DNA of 64,000 bases from Jacaranda mimosifolia. Taxonomy: Eukaryota; Streptophyta; Magnoliopsida; Lamiales; Bignoniaceae. The stretch spans positions 29,901,468-29,965,467 of the forward strand of contig CM032129.1 of assembly GCA_018894105.1 (NCBI GenBank). Reading direction: 5' to 3'. Shown here piece by piece: positions 11,182 through 27,725 of the stretch. The notes beneath the pieces were generated by a model, which was given only the letters and a program-made list of their open reading frames with translations, ran no database searches and was not told the origin of the DNA. Each line of letters opens with the position of its first letter. Within the stretch, counting starts at the first letter, position 1. The position numbers and the translations under genes are program-made.

Positions 11182-13156
11182 TCTATACTATTATATATAG
11201 TACAATGGTGTATGACCCATAATTATGCAATTTTGATCAAATTATAAATTCTTAGAATTTTTTGTTTTTTTAATTAAATTTAAAAATTAATTTTTAGTTA
11301 TTAAATTTGATATTATTTATTCCTTTTAAAGATATCTGATTTTTTGAAATCATTTTCTTGATTAGAACAACACCCTTTAGTTATCTCTAATATCAAAAAA
11401 ATAATTGTATTTTATTTATAAAATCTTTTCCATCTCTATTTTCAATATGTGGAAGATTTCTTGATCATTTGAACTCTACAGTTTGATAAGTCTTTCATGA
11501 TCTTTTTCTTATCTTTAATAATAAATTTATATCTATACTACTATGTATAAAGTCTTTCAAAAGCCATTTCATTAATATTCTCATATTCTAGCATTTTTTT
11601 TAACTCTATTCTTGTGTCCTTTTTTTTTTTTTTTTAGCATTTTTTTGTTCTATCTCTCCGTGTATCTTTAGTTCATTATTCAAAGTGTTCATTGTTTATC
11701 TGATTTTATTGTTCACTTTTTTGATTTTGTTTTCTATACATTTAGCATCCTTTTACTTGTTTTTTGAATCAAGTTATTAATTTATTTTTCAATTCACTTT
11801 TTTTTTTCCGCTCATCTAAGTTTATGATTTTATAGGATGAGATCTATTTTTTTTGTTTTAATATTTTTAAAATTTATTTCACTTTTTGAATATTTATAAT
11901 TTTAGAAGTATGTCATTTTATTTTATTTTATTTTATATTCATATATTTGTAATTATGTATGTATAAATATGCATAATTTGAACTCTTTTTAAAAAATTTA
12001 TATATACATCAATATATATTTTTAGATCATTTTTTATATATTTAAAAAAATTATGCTATGATTATTTCAATAGAAAATACACCTATTAACTTTTTAAGTT
12101 TATAACTCTAGACATTATTTAGTCTATCAAAATATATATAATTTTATTTTTTTTATTTTTTTAAAATTTTGATTGTTTGAAAGGTTAACAACTTTTTTAG
12201 TTATTCACTTTTTTTCTACTATTTGCAAAATATAATATGAAGATCCAATTACATTCATACAAAAAAATTGAGAATGAACATAATAATTTATTTTTTTTCC
12301 ATATTTTATTTTACATTCTAATGTCATCCTCATATCCTATCACTAATTCGTATTTGAAATTAATTTTGAGCTTATAATTACTTTATCAATTTACTATGAT
12401 TTTGGCTTTGCATTGCTAATATCAAACTTTTTTCTTCACTTAATTAATTGTTCAATAACTAAGCTATGAGTCAAATTTAAAGGTTTCTATAAATTTATAT
12501 ACTACTATTGATCTTAACTTTGTAATTATTTTATATTATTTTAATTCTTTTTTAATCTTTACTATTATTGTTTTGTCTTGACTTAATTAATTTTTAATCA
12601 AAAACTAAAATTAAATAATAATTTTCTAATCCTTGACAACTAATATATAATCTAATTCTTTATATTTTAAGTTTTAACTTAATATATACTCATCCTCTTT
12701 TAAGTTTAAAATAATCTTAAAGTATTATAATTTTAAATTTTTTCAAACAATTTTCAAGCCATCAATCTTGTGGTCTATATCATTCTCATATATTTTTATT
12801 TTTTAATGCAACTATCTATTAACTTTTTATCACATAATATTTTCTTTTCTTTTTTTAAAATAAAGTACATAATCAAATTTATAGATTTTTATTTTTGGAT
12901 GTTTTAAATTTTTTTAACTTCTGGTTGAATAATTTTGAAATTTATTTTTTATGACATAATGTATATGAGATGTCTTTATATGTTGCAAACTTTTAAATAC
13001 TAAATTTTAAAACTTTAAATTTAATTTTACTAATTACTCGCTATTTTTGCACTATTTTTATTTTTATAATATTATTTTAGTTTTATTTATAATCAATAAT
13101 TAGATTAATATATAGTAATTTTAAAAAATTCGTGCACAGCACAGGGATAATGCTAG
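11182..13156 (+). mobile_element. Non-autonomous Helitron, last member of a composite
   Basis: It starts TCTATACTATTATATATAG followed by TACAATGGTGTATGACCC. It ends with the hairpin GTGC-ACA-GCAC, then GGGATAATGCTAG, with host T next. The 3' roughly 900 bp (from about 12240) match the repeated sequence in intron 1 of CRK gene 3 (50240-52111). The 5' portion matches the complement of 27379-27000. No protein-coding capacity seen. Confidence 0.75.
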
Positions 13157-14703
13157 TACTATATATATTTGGATTTGACTTATTAATGAATCGGATCAAC
13201 AAAATCCATACCCACTCCATTTATTTTGAATTATGGACTTTTTTTAATCAGACCATATTGGCAAAATCTTTTGCCTGTTAAAAATTCTAAATAATTGAAT
13301 TGAAATCAAATTAAATTTGAATTAAAATCTACTTCATTGATAGTCCTATAAATAAATGCCTGAACTTGTAATTAAACAAATCATTTGTAAAATTAAAAAT
13401 ATAATAGAGTTGACGTATATCGTTGCCATTTATGACATATATATTACTACACAAGTTAAATATGTAATTTCTTTTTTCCCCAATTAAGAAAGACTCAAAC
13501 CAACTAGAATCACTTTTCAATGGAGGCGCTATGAAAATGTTGCATACTTTTAAAAAAATAATAAGATGGAAATTACTGTCAATTAAGTCATCGAATTAAT
13601 CCGGCAGGATATCCTTCGATGGTCCTAAAAAATGTCCATTTCCAGGGAACAACTATTTAATAAACAGACTTTTGCACTTTTTAATATATAATAACGGCGT
13701 TTATTTGGAATACTTTTAAGAGTTTCCGCGTCGACGCCATTACCGAGTGAATTTACGCTTGAAATTAAGGCGCCGACACGTTGGATTATTACACAAGTCT
13801 TCAACATAGAATTCGTAAGAAAACTGAGTCCGGATATTTCAAAATGGAAGCCAAGGAGAACTTTATTTTTGAGTAGTGGCTGCCAATTTGGTTCGACTTT
13901 CAAGTTATTATGGGCTAGTATGGTTGAAATGATAAAGTGGGATGTAATAGGTCTGTTATTTAATATTTTGGGTATTTTTTGAAAAATATTTTGGGAGAAT
14001 GGATTTTTGGAAGAAAATTTAAAAAATGTGCTAAGTATTTCTTTTTATTTTGGGAAAACAGAGAAAATGAACTAAGAATGAGGTGGTTATTTCTTTTTGT
14101 TTCGGGAGAAGACAAATATTACTGTATAGGTCAAATCAATTAAATTTTTGTTGGGTTTGTGGAATGAAAGTGATTTTTTTATGTAATGTATGTATATATA
14201 TATATATATTTCTAGTTGGATGATGTGTATGTGTGTGTATATATATATGTAATGATTGATATATGGTTGTAATAAAATGATGTGTAATTAATTTAATTGG
14301 TGATTTATTATGAAATTTATATTTTTTTATAAATTTAACATTAACAAATGATGTATTACTTGGAAGAAAATATTTATTAATAAATATTAATTATTTATGA
14401 AATCATAATTATATCTTAATTATAAAAAATTGGCTAATACCATAATTATGTCATAATTGTTAATATCGGCTTATATGAAAAATTAATTACTGTACATTAA
14501 TTATAAGCTAGTTACTAATTATTAATTAAAATATAATTATTTAACTATTTATTATTTTTGAGTTATGTACAAATAAAACTTAATTATTGATTTAAATAAA
14601 ATAATTTATTTAGTAATTTATATATGGAATACTTATAACAATTCATCAAGTTAAAAAATAAATAATTTTATATTATATGAAATTAAATCATCTTAAATTA
14701 TTT
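13157..14703. repeat. Tandem duplication, copy B, right part
   Basis: This continues copy B exactly where 9114 left off: A|TACTATATATATTTGG here matches 6249 onward in copy A. It includes the right end of the old hAT (about 13323-13350) and runs to the shared CATCTTAAATTATTTATT end. Confidence 0.75.
13527..13808. repeat. Conserved module, copy 2 of 4
   Basis: Almost identical to 6615-6905 because of the recent tandem duplication. Same landmarks: TGTCCATTTCCAGGG, CAGACTTTTGCAC, TTTCCGCGTCGACGCC, TCTTCAACATAG. Confidence 0.6.
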
Positions 14704-15715
14704 ATTAAATAAATAAACATAATATTTAACTATACGTGAATGAAATATAAAACATAATTAAAATAATTATCGATAAAATTAATTAAATTTAAGTAAAAAT
14801 TATTTGATTGTTTACTAAGTAATTTATTTACTAAATAATGTATCAATTAAATAATGAGCTAAAGTAATCAAATAACCTATTAAATTAATTAAATCAATTT
14901 ATTTAAATTTATATCATTAAAATATAACATATTAAATTATGTTGATTATAAATTTATATTATTAAAATAATCTAATAATATTAAAATAGTAATATACATA
15001 TAAAATATTTTATTCAATTCAATTTAACTAAAATTAAAATAAATTAAATCTATCATGATAATATATTTTTATTAATTTTTAAATTAAAAAATAATAATGA
15101 CATGTAAAATAATTTAATTAAATATTTTTATTAATTAAAAATAGAGTAAATTAAAAATTAAAATTAAAAGGATAAAAATTTAATTCTATCATCTAAAAAT
15201 AATATTTTAATTATATACTTAATATATTAAAATTGTAATCATATTTACAATTCAATTAGTTTTGTTTATTAATTAAAAAATAAAAAAATTAATATGTATT
15301 TTTACTCTATATTATTTATAAATTAAAAAAGATAGTTTTTTAAATTTAATTATATTATTTCTTAAAATAATAATTATATTTATTTAGTAATTTATATATG
15401 GAATACTTATAACAATTCATCAAGTTAAAAAATAAATAATTTTATATTATATGAAATTAAATCATCTTAAATTATTTATTAAATAAATAAACATAATATT
15501 TAACTATACGTGAATGAAATATAAAACATAATTAAAATAAATAAAAAGTATTTAAATAATTAAATAAATTGATTTAATTAATTTATAGGTTATTTGATTA
15601 CTTTAGCTCATTATTTAATTGATACATTATTTAGTAAATAAATTACTTAGTAAACAATCAAATAATTTTTACTTAAATTTAATTAATTTTATCGATAATT
15701 ATTTTAATTATATTT
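14606..15715. repeat. Direct repeat plus inverted repeat in AT-rich DNA
   Basis: About 160 bp at 14606-14765 (starting TTTAGTAATTTATATATGG, with AACTATACGTGAATG inside) recur in direct orientation at 15382-15540. The sequence that follows the first copy (14757-14910, with TTATCGATAAAATTAATT and GAGCTAAAGTAATCAAATA) recurs as an inverted copy at about 15560-15712 (TTTGATTACTTTAGCTC, TTTTATCGATAATTATT). Between them lies featureless AT-rich sequence. Confidence 0.75.
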
Positions 15716-16349
15716 ATATTAATTTATTAAACTTCATATATTATTAAATAATAATAAATTTTGTTATTATTATTTTAAATAAATCAAAAGATTAATATTT
15801 AATGAAGATTAATTTTTTTGAAAATTAATTTATCTATTATATCAAATTAAAACATCTTAAATTATTTATTAAATGAATAAATGTAACATTTAATTAATAC
15901 ATTAAATATTAAATATAACTAAATACATTATTTAATTTCTAAGTAATTTAATTAATTAAATTAATTTAATATGTATCTATTAAATAAATTATTTAGTAAT
16001 AATTTAAATAGTATTTAATTAAATTTAATTATTTTTTTTCTACAATTAATTAATTAAATTTTTAAATACAAGTCTTAGAATTTTATAACTAGTAAATATA
16101 TATATATATATATATATATGGATGAGTGAAGTAAGATTGTAATAAATAAATGAATGATGTAAAAGGTACATTGAGAAAGTGAAAAGGTAAGTGGGGAAGG
16201 TGTGGTTTTTAGGGTATAGGGTATTTTGGGATTGTTTTGGGAGGAATTTTTTGGGTATAAATTTTTTGTACTTTGAGAAAAGGATTGGAGAATGTACATG
16301 TATTTTGGGTATATTTTGAGAGTTGGAAAATATAATGGGAAAATGGTAA
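15716..16349. other. AT-rich spacer with (TA)n
   Basis: No gene seen. Very AT-rich to 16070, with a (TA)n run at about 16097-16119. A GGGTAT-rich stretch at 16190-16330 opens a 93-codon minus-strand frame of low complexity that I do not accept as a gene. Confidence 0.4.
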
Positions 16350-16586
16350 AGAACACAGCCAGTATTTTTATCCCACCTTATTATTCATTTAGTTGAAGTG
16401 ATTATAAACACGCAGGCTCAAATAAATACCTCAAATTCGCATTTATATATGCAAGATAAATGATAAATTAGCCTACCACCTCCATGGGTTTATTTATCAA
16501 TAGGTTTGCTCCTTGTCTTGAAATTATATATTTGCCCTTAAATTATGAAATCGATTTTTATTATTATTATTGTTGTTGTTGTTAAT

Positions 16587-16621
<35 letters not shown>

Positions 16622-16735
16622 AATAATAATAATAATAATAATAATAATTGAGATCCCGAATTACGATAGATATATTGGGAATTGTGATAGAATTCAAATT
16701 AGACTCCACTCATATTATTGAAAAGAAAGTTAGTA
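16350..16735. repeat. Repeat with mirrored trinucleotide microsatellites, copy 1
   Basis: It shares with 24340-24650 the sequence from CCACCTTATTATTCATTTAG through GCATTTATATATGCAAGAT and GGGTTTATTTATC to AATTATGAAATC. A composite microsatellite then follows: (ATT)n(GTT)n, then AATA, then (CAA)n(TAA)n (about 16556-16650). This is self-complementary and could form a hairpin. Confidence 0.6.
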
Positions 16736-16769
16736 ATAAAAGAATGACTGCTTGACAATACAAGAACTG

Positions 16770-17165
16770 TCATTAGTTATATATATTAGGTGATAAAACA
16801 CACTTTAATGATTTTTACAAACTAAATAGTGACAATAATAGTGTTTAAGTTGTCACCATTGACAATTAGTGACACTTCTATGGTGACAACTTAGTGACAA
16901 AAAAAATCTTGTCACAAATTATAATAACAATTTTTATTGTTACTAAGTTGTCACCATAGGGTGTTACTAATTGTTAATAGTGATAACTTAAAACATTAGT
17001 TTTTATCACTAATGAACCACATTGTGAAAAAATAAAAATTATTGTCACTTAAAAAATATCACTAGTGACAAAATAAAAGCTATTGTCACTTGGTACACAT
17101 CGTTAGTGATAATTTTTGTATTGTTAATTATTATTTTATCACTAATATAATATTTTTCTGTAGTG
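16770..17165. repeat. CACTA-derived fragment upstream of CRK gene 1
   Basis: Dense GTGACAA / TTGTCAC motifs in both orientations, ending TATTTTTCTGTAGTG (complement CACTACAGAAAAATA, a CACTA-type terminus). The left terminus is not evident, so this is probably a truncated non-autonomous element. Homologous copies sit at the same distance upstream of the other two CRK genes. Confidence 0.6.
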
Positions 17166-17508
17166 TACAAAAGCATGTGGATGATGAAGCATAAGGATTA
17201 TATTAGAATACAAGAGATTGGGATGCTGAGTGGCTAATTAATCCAACTATATTATCTTAACCTTATATGTGTGAGGTTTAGAATTTAAATTTTAATAAAC
17301 TTTTACTTTGCGTGTATCTAAATTAAAAATGAAAAAACACAATATGTAGGCATTCCCTTTTATCTTTTTTCTCCACATGATCATGTAAATAGTTTAGACG
17401 CTTTGAATACGACAAAGATTAAAAATATTATAATGAAAAGAAAGATGAAGAAGAACAAAATGATGAATAGGTAAATAAATTAATCAATCAGCGTCGTCTT
17501 GTTAAAAC

Positions 17509-17660
17509 AGTCAAAAGAAATCATGATCACAAGCAAGAAAAATAAAGTGTGAATCCAGGCCGCCGCAAGTCATAAAGGAAAACAAAAGCCGGTCTTTTCC
17601 TCAGCGATTATGAATTAATTAGACTAATACGACTTCAAAATTCAGGCGTGCATATATAGC
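17509..17660 (+). promoter_or_regulatory. Core promoter region of CRK gene 1
   Basis: A TATATA box lies at 17653-17658 in the block GGCGTGCATATATAGCAT, about 70 bp before the ATG and conserved at the same place in all three CRK genes. AGTCAA at 17509-17514 is the complement of TTGACT, a WRKY-binding W-box form. WRKY control is known for many CRKs; here it is inferred from the motif alone. Confidence 0.45.
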
Positions 17661-17724
17661 ATATCTGCGTGTTTAGACCATTTATTAGCTTAATCAAGAT
17701 TAATTAACCTTCGCATAATTAGTA

Positions 17725-21762
<4,038 letters not shown>

Positions 21763-22308
21763 TTTCCAAGAATATGAATATATATAATGTTGTCTATCTT
21801 TGCAACTTCTAAGACGTTTTGTTATTTTAAACTATTTCTTGTTGTTGAAGATGCCTTAAGTTGTCCTTATTTCAATTGTTTGTTGGAAGAAAGGAAAAGA
21901 AATTAACAAAGAAGACTTTTACACAGTTGAAACCGGACAAACAGGGATGACTTGTGTTGTCCCTGAATTTACATCAACTTCATGACATTTTCGTAGTTAT
22001 GAGGTGCTTTTCTATTAGAATTAGAAAGTAGAATTCTATTATTGACTATCACGCTGCTATCAATGGTAGATTTCTTATACGAAGGTTATTGAATTCGAAC
22101 ACATTGTAATGTTAATTTGTAAATCAACCACCTTTCATGATGGAGGACTTTCGTTTCATTGACACTTATATAAAAAATAGCTGAAAATGACATGTTTGCC
22201 CCCATATATGGTAAAAATATTTAAATACTCCAAAAAATTGTATTTGTTTAATTGAGCTAGATTTGACCTGGCCTGTTACCTGACCTAGACCTAAAGCAAG
22301 GGTCATTA
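21763..22308. other. 3' flank of CRK gene 1
   Basis: Non-coding 3' UTR and downstream sequence (AATATGAATATATATAATG just after the stop) that is homologous to 35724-36240 and 54510-55060. Homology with the other two units stops at about 22308, where a CACTA-like element begins. Confidence 0.6.
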
Positions 22309-23679
22309 GACTACAAAAAAGATGAGTTTTAGTGACCGAATTTTGGTGATCGATTGAGTGGTCACTGATCAGTGATCAATTTAAATATAATATTTAAAAA
22401 AAAATAGTGAATGATCAGTGTCCGAATTAGTGACCGCAGAAAAGTGATCACTAATTCGGTCACTAATTAGTGACTGAGAAATTTTTTCCAGTCACTAATA
22501 TTAGTGACCACACAAAGCGGTCACTAATTGGTGACCGAACTCTTTTTTTGGTTAGTAATATTTGTGACTATATAAGCAGTCACTAATTAATGATCGGATT
22601 ATTATTCAGTCATTAATTTATGACCAAATTTTCTTTCGGTCATTGATGCAGTCACTACTAATTAATTAATGACCGCGTTTTTCAGTCAATAAACAGTCAT
22701 AAATATAAAATTTTATTTTTTGCATCTTCTTGTAATATGAAAGCATACAATTTATGTAACACCTACATAAGGAATAAAATATTGTGTTTGTTAATATATA
22801 TATATATATATATAAGTTTTTGATAATAATATATGTATATATGAAAAATATAAAAATATATGTACATATATAAATGTATAACCACTACATATTTCTATAT
22901 AATATCCATATAATTGAACATTAATTTATTAATGTATATATAGTTACACAAAGAAATAAACAAGAATAATATTCTTATGCAAAGAAAAAAAAAGAGAATT
23001 AATTAATACATACATGTCAATAATATATATATACTATATACATTTATTATGAGTAAATAAATACTTATAATATAATTAATAATATCATATATTAATTTGT
23101 ATTTATTAGTATATACGTATTACCATATATATATATATGTGTGTGTGTGCGTGTGTGTAGACTATTTATTACTATACATATTAGTATGTGTATACTATTT
23201 TTTAATGTGTTTATAATATATTAAGATAAAATATACCTAAAATTTAAAAGTAATAGCTAATAAATAATAAGTATTGTATGTTATTATATTGAAGAAATAT
23301 TACACAAATATTAAATGAATAATTGTTATTTTTGTTGAATTTGAAATTGCAAAAGAATAGTAACTTATACATAAGAATATTATAATTACTTTTTGATTTG
23401 TAAATATTATATATATTATATTGTTGAGATAAATACATGAAAATCCATGTAGTATAGTGGTCAATTACTCATTTGAACAAAGTAAAGGTCTTGAGTTTGA
23501 ATCCAAGATGATGCAAAGTCTAATATAAATATTTTTGATCCATTAAAATTAATGACTGACACAAATTAGTGACAAGGATTTTCTGACCAATTCGATCAGT
23601 CACTAAACTTGTTAATGATCGATTTTTGCATATTTAGTGACCAATTTTGTGGTCTTTAATACCCTTTTTTTTAATAGTG
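22309..23679. mobile_element. CACTA-like non-autonomous element
   Basis: The left end reads GACTACAAAAAAGATGAG and the right end TTTTTTTTAATAGTG, the complement of CACTATTAAAAAAAA. Subterminal regions are packed with TTAGTGACCG / CGGTCACTAA motifs in both orientations. That arrangement is usual for CACTA elements and their MITE derivatives. The middle (22740-23440) is AT-rich with (TA)n and (TG)n runs. No transposase. No clear 3-bp target duplication, and the first base of the left TIR is G instead of C. Confidence 0.6.
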
Positions 23680-24540
23680 ATATATGTATGTATAAAATAA
23701 TTTAAAAGTTTTTATTTTTTTATGTATATTATAAACTTTATCACTTAATCACTAAAGTTCATATTTTTAAAATGAGACATTTAAAACATATATTATATGC
23801 ATGCATAGACATAAATAGATAAATTATATAATATAATTTTGACGAAATGGGTTCTGAAGTGATAAGTTTGCAACACTAAAACCTAGGATTCATCCCAAGA
23901 TTCTTTAATGATCTCAAATTTCATTTCATGCAAGCATAGTATATTAGGGCTAACTAATTGAGTAGTCAGTTCACCTAGTGTATTGCCCTTATATAGATAA
24001 AAGTGTGAAGTTTAGAATTTAAACTTTAACGAGTCTTAAGTGTGAGTTTGTAATTTTTTTTTTTTTTAGAAAGGAAATTAGGGCTATATCAATACTAAAA
24101 CTAAATTAGTTGTCATCCCTAATTGTAAAAATAAATAATTATTTAAAATATTAATTTTTGCCTAAGGCATTAAAATATCCAAAAATGACTAGACGCTTAG
24201 GCAACTTCAAGCCCAATGATGGACTAATACATGCGCATGTGTATAATAGTTTTCACTAATTTTAATCGAAAAATTTCATAATTGTAAGACTTAGCGAGGA
24301 ACCAGTTTGGCTTGGATGATAAGGTAGGATGCCGTGTTTTTATCCCACCTTATCATTCGTTTGGTTAGAATGATAGTAAACACTCATGCCCAATGTACTA
24401 CCTCAAACCTGCATTTATATGTGCAAGATGAATGATAAATTAACTTGCCACACATATGGGTTTATTTATCTATGAGTTTGTTCTTTGTCTTGAAATTATA
24501 TATTTGCCCTTAAATTATGGAATCAGCTATTATTATTATT

Positions 24541-24624
<84 letters not shown>

Positions 24625-24995
24625 TGTTACTATTATTATTATAAAGGAAGACAAATAAGAGAATTTTTATATTTGAGTGAGGGACAAAAATGTAATTTGA
24701 TAGGTGTAATCAAGATGCTTTAGTATTGAACCAAACACAACAACCAACAATCATGTGAACTTACACAAAAATAATCATGCAAACCAAACTATCGCACAAT
24801 GATAAATAATACAAATTATAACATGATAAATAATTATGAGATAACTTAAACATCGAACCAAACTAGCCCGAAGTATATATAGAGGACTTGAAGTGGACGG
24901 AGTTTACAAAATAAGCTCCAACGCATAGGGCTTCTATGCTTTGGGCTTTTGCAAATGTGGACTGGATTTTATAAAGTTCATTAGCAATATGATGT
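23680..24995. repeat. Unit-2 upstream segment, homologous to 4700-5620
   Basis: From TATATGTATGTATAAAATAA onward this follows the sequence at 4725-5620 (GACGAAATGGGTTCTGA, GCCTAGACATT-like and CAAGCCCAA blocks, GGGCTTTTGCAAATGTGGAC). The microsatellite repeat at 24305-24890 interrupts it. No gene seen. Confidence 0.6.
24305..24890. repeat. Repeat with mirrored trinucleotide microsatellites, copy 2
   Basis: Starts near GTTTGGCTTGGATGATAAGG and ends near ATCGAACCAAACTAGCC. Relative to 5460-5470 and 8305-8315 it is an insertion in this unit. It contains (ATT)n(GTT)n then (AAT)n at about 24526-24624. Same family as 16350-16735. Its inverted outer sequence (TTTGGTTAGAATGATA and TTTAGTATTGAACCAAAC) suggests a MITE. 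Confidence 0.55.
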
Positions 24996-25175
24996 TAGGG
25001 TTGTCAATGGATTTGATTTTAATTCAAATGTGATTTGAATTCGATTCAAATTTTAGAATTTTTAACTGATTAAATAATCAATAGATCAGATACGGAATTA
25101 AGTAATCCGATCTGTTAAATATCCAAATTCGTACTTTAATGAATTTTTATTAAATTAATTCTCTTATATATAATA

Positions 25176-27379
25176 CTAGCATGTGCCCAGTGCGATGCAC
25201 CGAAATAAATTTTAATATTAAAATAATTTATTCGACAATAGTATTTATTTACTTCATGTGATTAAAAATGACTAATAATTATTTTTAGTATTTAAAGAAA
25301 CAAAATCTATTACTAATTAAATAAAATAATATAAACACTTGGCCCAATACAAAGTGATTACATGATAATAAATAAAACAAATCAAATAAGATTGTAGAAA
25401 ATCCCCACAAAGTATATCTACATGAATGAGGATATTAAAAATATACATCTTGCTAGTTGACAATTAACAATACTTGTTTAAATTATCCATTACAGCTAAG
25501 GGATTGTTTGTTTTTGTTTTTAAATCCTCCTTTTCTCTTTTAAAATAGAAAACTATCAACTTTTATACATATTTATTGAAAATATTACTTATTTTTATTA
25601 TTAATTTTTATTAAACATAATCTATCTTTTCTATTATCGCATCAATCAAATTCAAATTCAAATTCAATTTCATATAACATACGTTATAATCAAAACAATT
25701 AAAAATATACATATAATTTGAAAAATACGTCTTCTTAGACATAAAATTGATAAAACCATATACATTCACTTCTATATCTACGCTAATTATTATTTTTAGA
25801 GAAAATGTCCAACTATGAGCTGATTTGCATTTTCAAAAATATAATTAATTGTTTTAACTTTGACTGTGGTGAAACTAAAAATGGAAATAAAAATAAAAGC
25901 AAATTAAAAAGCGTTTATTGAAGCCAATGAACCTTTTTGGCTAGCAATGCATTGAAAATATAAAAAAGAAAACTTGTATTTTCAACTTGATATTTTGAAA
26001 CAAAGAACAAAAATTAGATTAATGCCCTAATATTATGGGGATCTTCTGACTTCTTTCTTTCACATTTTAACAAACCAAGATTTTATACACTAACTAAGAA
26101 TGGCCAATCCATAAATTAGTTTGAGCAAAAAATTATTGTGTTTGTTTGTATGAACACAGTCCATATATTACGTACAGAGTTATAAACCTAAAAAGTTAAT
26201 AGGTGTATTTTCTATTGAAATAACTATGCCATAATTTTTTTAAATAAATCAAAAAGGATCTAAGAATATATATCAATGTAGTATATATAATTTTTAAAAA
26301 GAGTTTGAATTATACATACTTATCATACATAATTAAAAATATATGAATATAAAATAAAAATTAAATGCCATACTTCTAAAATTATAAATATTCAAAAAAG
26401 TAAAATAAAATTTGAAAATATTAAACAAAAAAATAGATCTCATCCTATAAAATTATAGGCTTAGATGAACAAAAAAAAAAAGTGAATTAAAAAATAAATT
26501 ACAAAATTTGACAGTAAATTAATAACTTGATTAAAAAAATGAGTAAAAGGATACTAAATGTATAACAATTTAAATAAAATAAAAATTAAATGACAAAATT
26601 TACCAATAATTAAAGAGAAAAATGTAACTAATAAAAATAAAAATATTAAGCGTAATTAATAAATCTCATAAAATGAATTGATAACATAAACTTAGTAGTA
26701 AGCAAAAAAGATATAGAAATTTACAAATTAATAGTAATAAAAGCTAAATGATAGAATTTATTTAGGTTGAAAAGAAAATTATTGCATTAAAATCCAAAAA
26801 ATCTCTTCCATCATGTAATATACCTAAAATAAATAAAAACAAAATAAAAAGGTGAACAATAAAATCAAATAAACCATAACCACTTTGAATGGTGAACTAA
26901 AGATGCACAAAAGAGACAGAAGAAAAAAAATGCTAGAAAATAAAGAGGAAACAAAGAATAGAATGAAAAAAATGTTAGAACCTAAGAATATTAATGAAAT
27001 GACTTTTGAAAGACTATTTATTGTAGTGTAGATATAAATTAGTTATTAAAGATAAGAAAAAATCATGAAAGACTTATCAAACTATAGAGTTCAAATGATC
27101 AAGAAATCTTCCATATATTGAAAGTAGAGATGGAAAAGATTTTGTAGATAAAATGCAATTATTTTTTGAGATTAGAGATAAATAAAGAATATTGTTCTAA
27201 TCAAGAAAATAATTTCAAAAAATCAGATATCTTTAAAAGGAATAAATAATATCAAATTTAATAACTAAAAATCAATTTTTAAATTTAATTAAAAAACTCA
27301 AAATTCTAAAAATTTAAAATTTGGTCAAAATTGCACAATTATGGGTTCCATACCGTTGTATTATATACAATAGTATAGA
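25176..27379 (-). mobile_element. Non-autonomous Helitron, minus strand, 3' member
   Basis: Read on the minus strand it begins TCTATACTATTGTATATAAT (27379 downward) and ends in the hairpin GTGC-ATC-GCAC followed by TGGGCACATGCTAG. The next minus-strand base is T (complement of A at 25175). The interior matches 11182-11540 of the plus-strand composite, with blocks such as AAGATATCTGATTTTTTGAA. No coding capacity. Confidence 0.75.
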
Positions 27380-27725
27380 TATGCATAGAAGAGTTTTAAC
27401 ACACCTAAACATCTATAATATTATCTCATCAATGATATGAAAGAGATAATATCAATTTTGATTCATCAATTGAAAATTCAAAAAAGAAATCCTTTATCTA
27501 ATGAAGATTTTTTTTTCCAAATATAATACATCCATATCAGTTAGAGATAAAATATCTTTAAGAACTAAATAAATAATATCAAATTTAATAACCAACAATT
27601 AATGAATTTTTTTGAATTTAATTAAAAAAACTCAAAATTCTAAGAATTTGCCACTTGGCCAAAATTGAAATCAAAATTGAGTAATTATGGGTCCCACACT
27701 GTTGTGCTATATATAATAGTATAGA
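27380..27725 (-). mobile_element. Helitron 5' fragment abutting the previous element
   Basis: On the minus strand the sequence starts TCTATACTATTATATATAG, then CACAACAGTGTGGGACC. It continues about 346 bp until a second 5' end (27379) begins. Its left neighbour on the minus strand is A (complement of T at 27726). There is only one 3' terminus for the two 5' ends, as in the 9115-13156 composite. Confidence 0.65.

Noticed and set aside
16524..16709. 61-codon frame of poly-Tyr/Cys/Asn
   Set aside because: Translation of a trinucleotide microsatellite; the same applies to 24517-24723.
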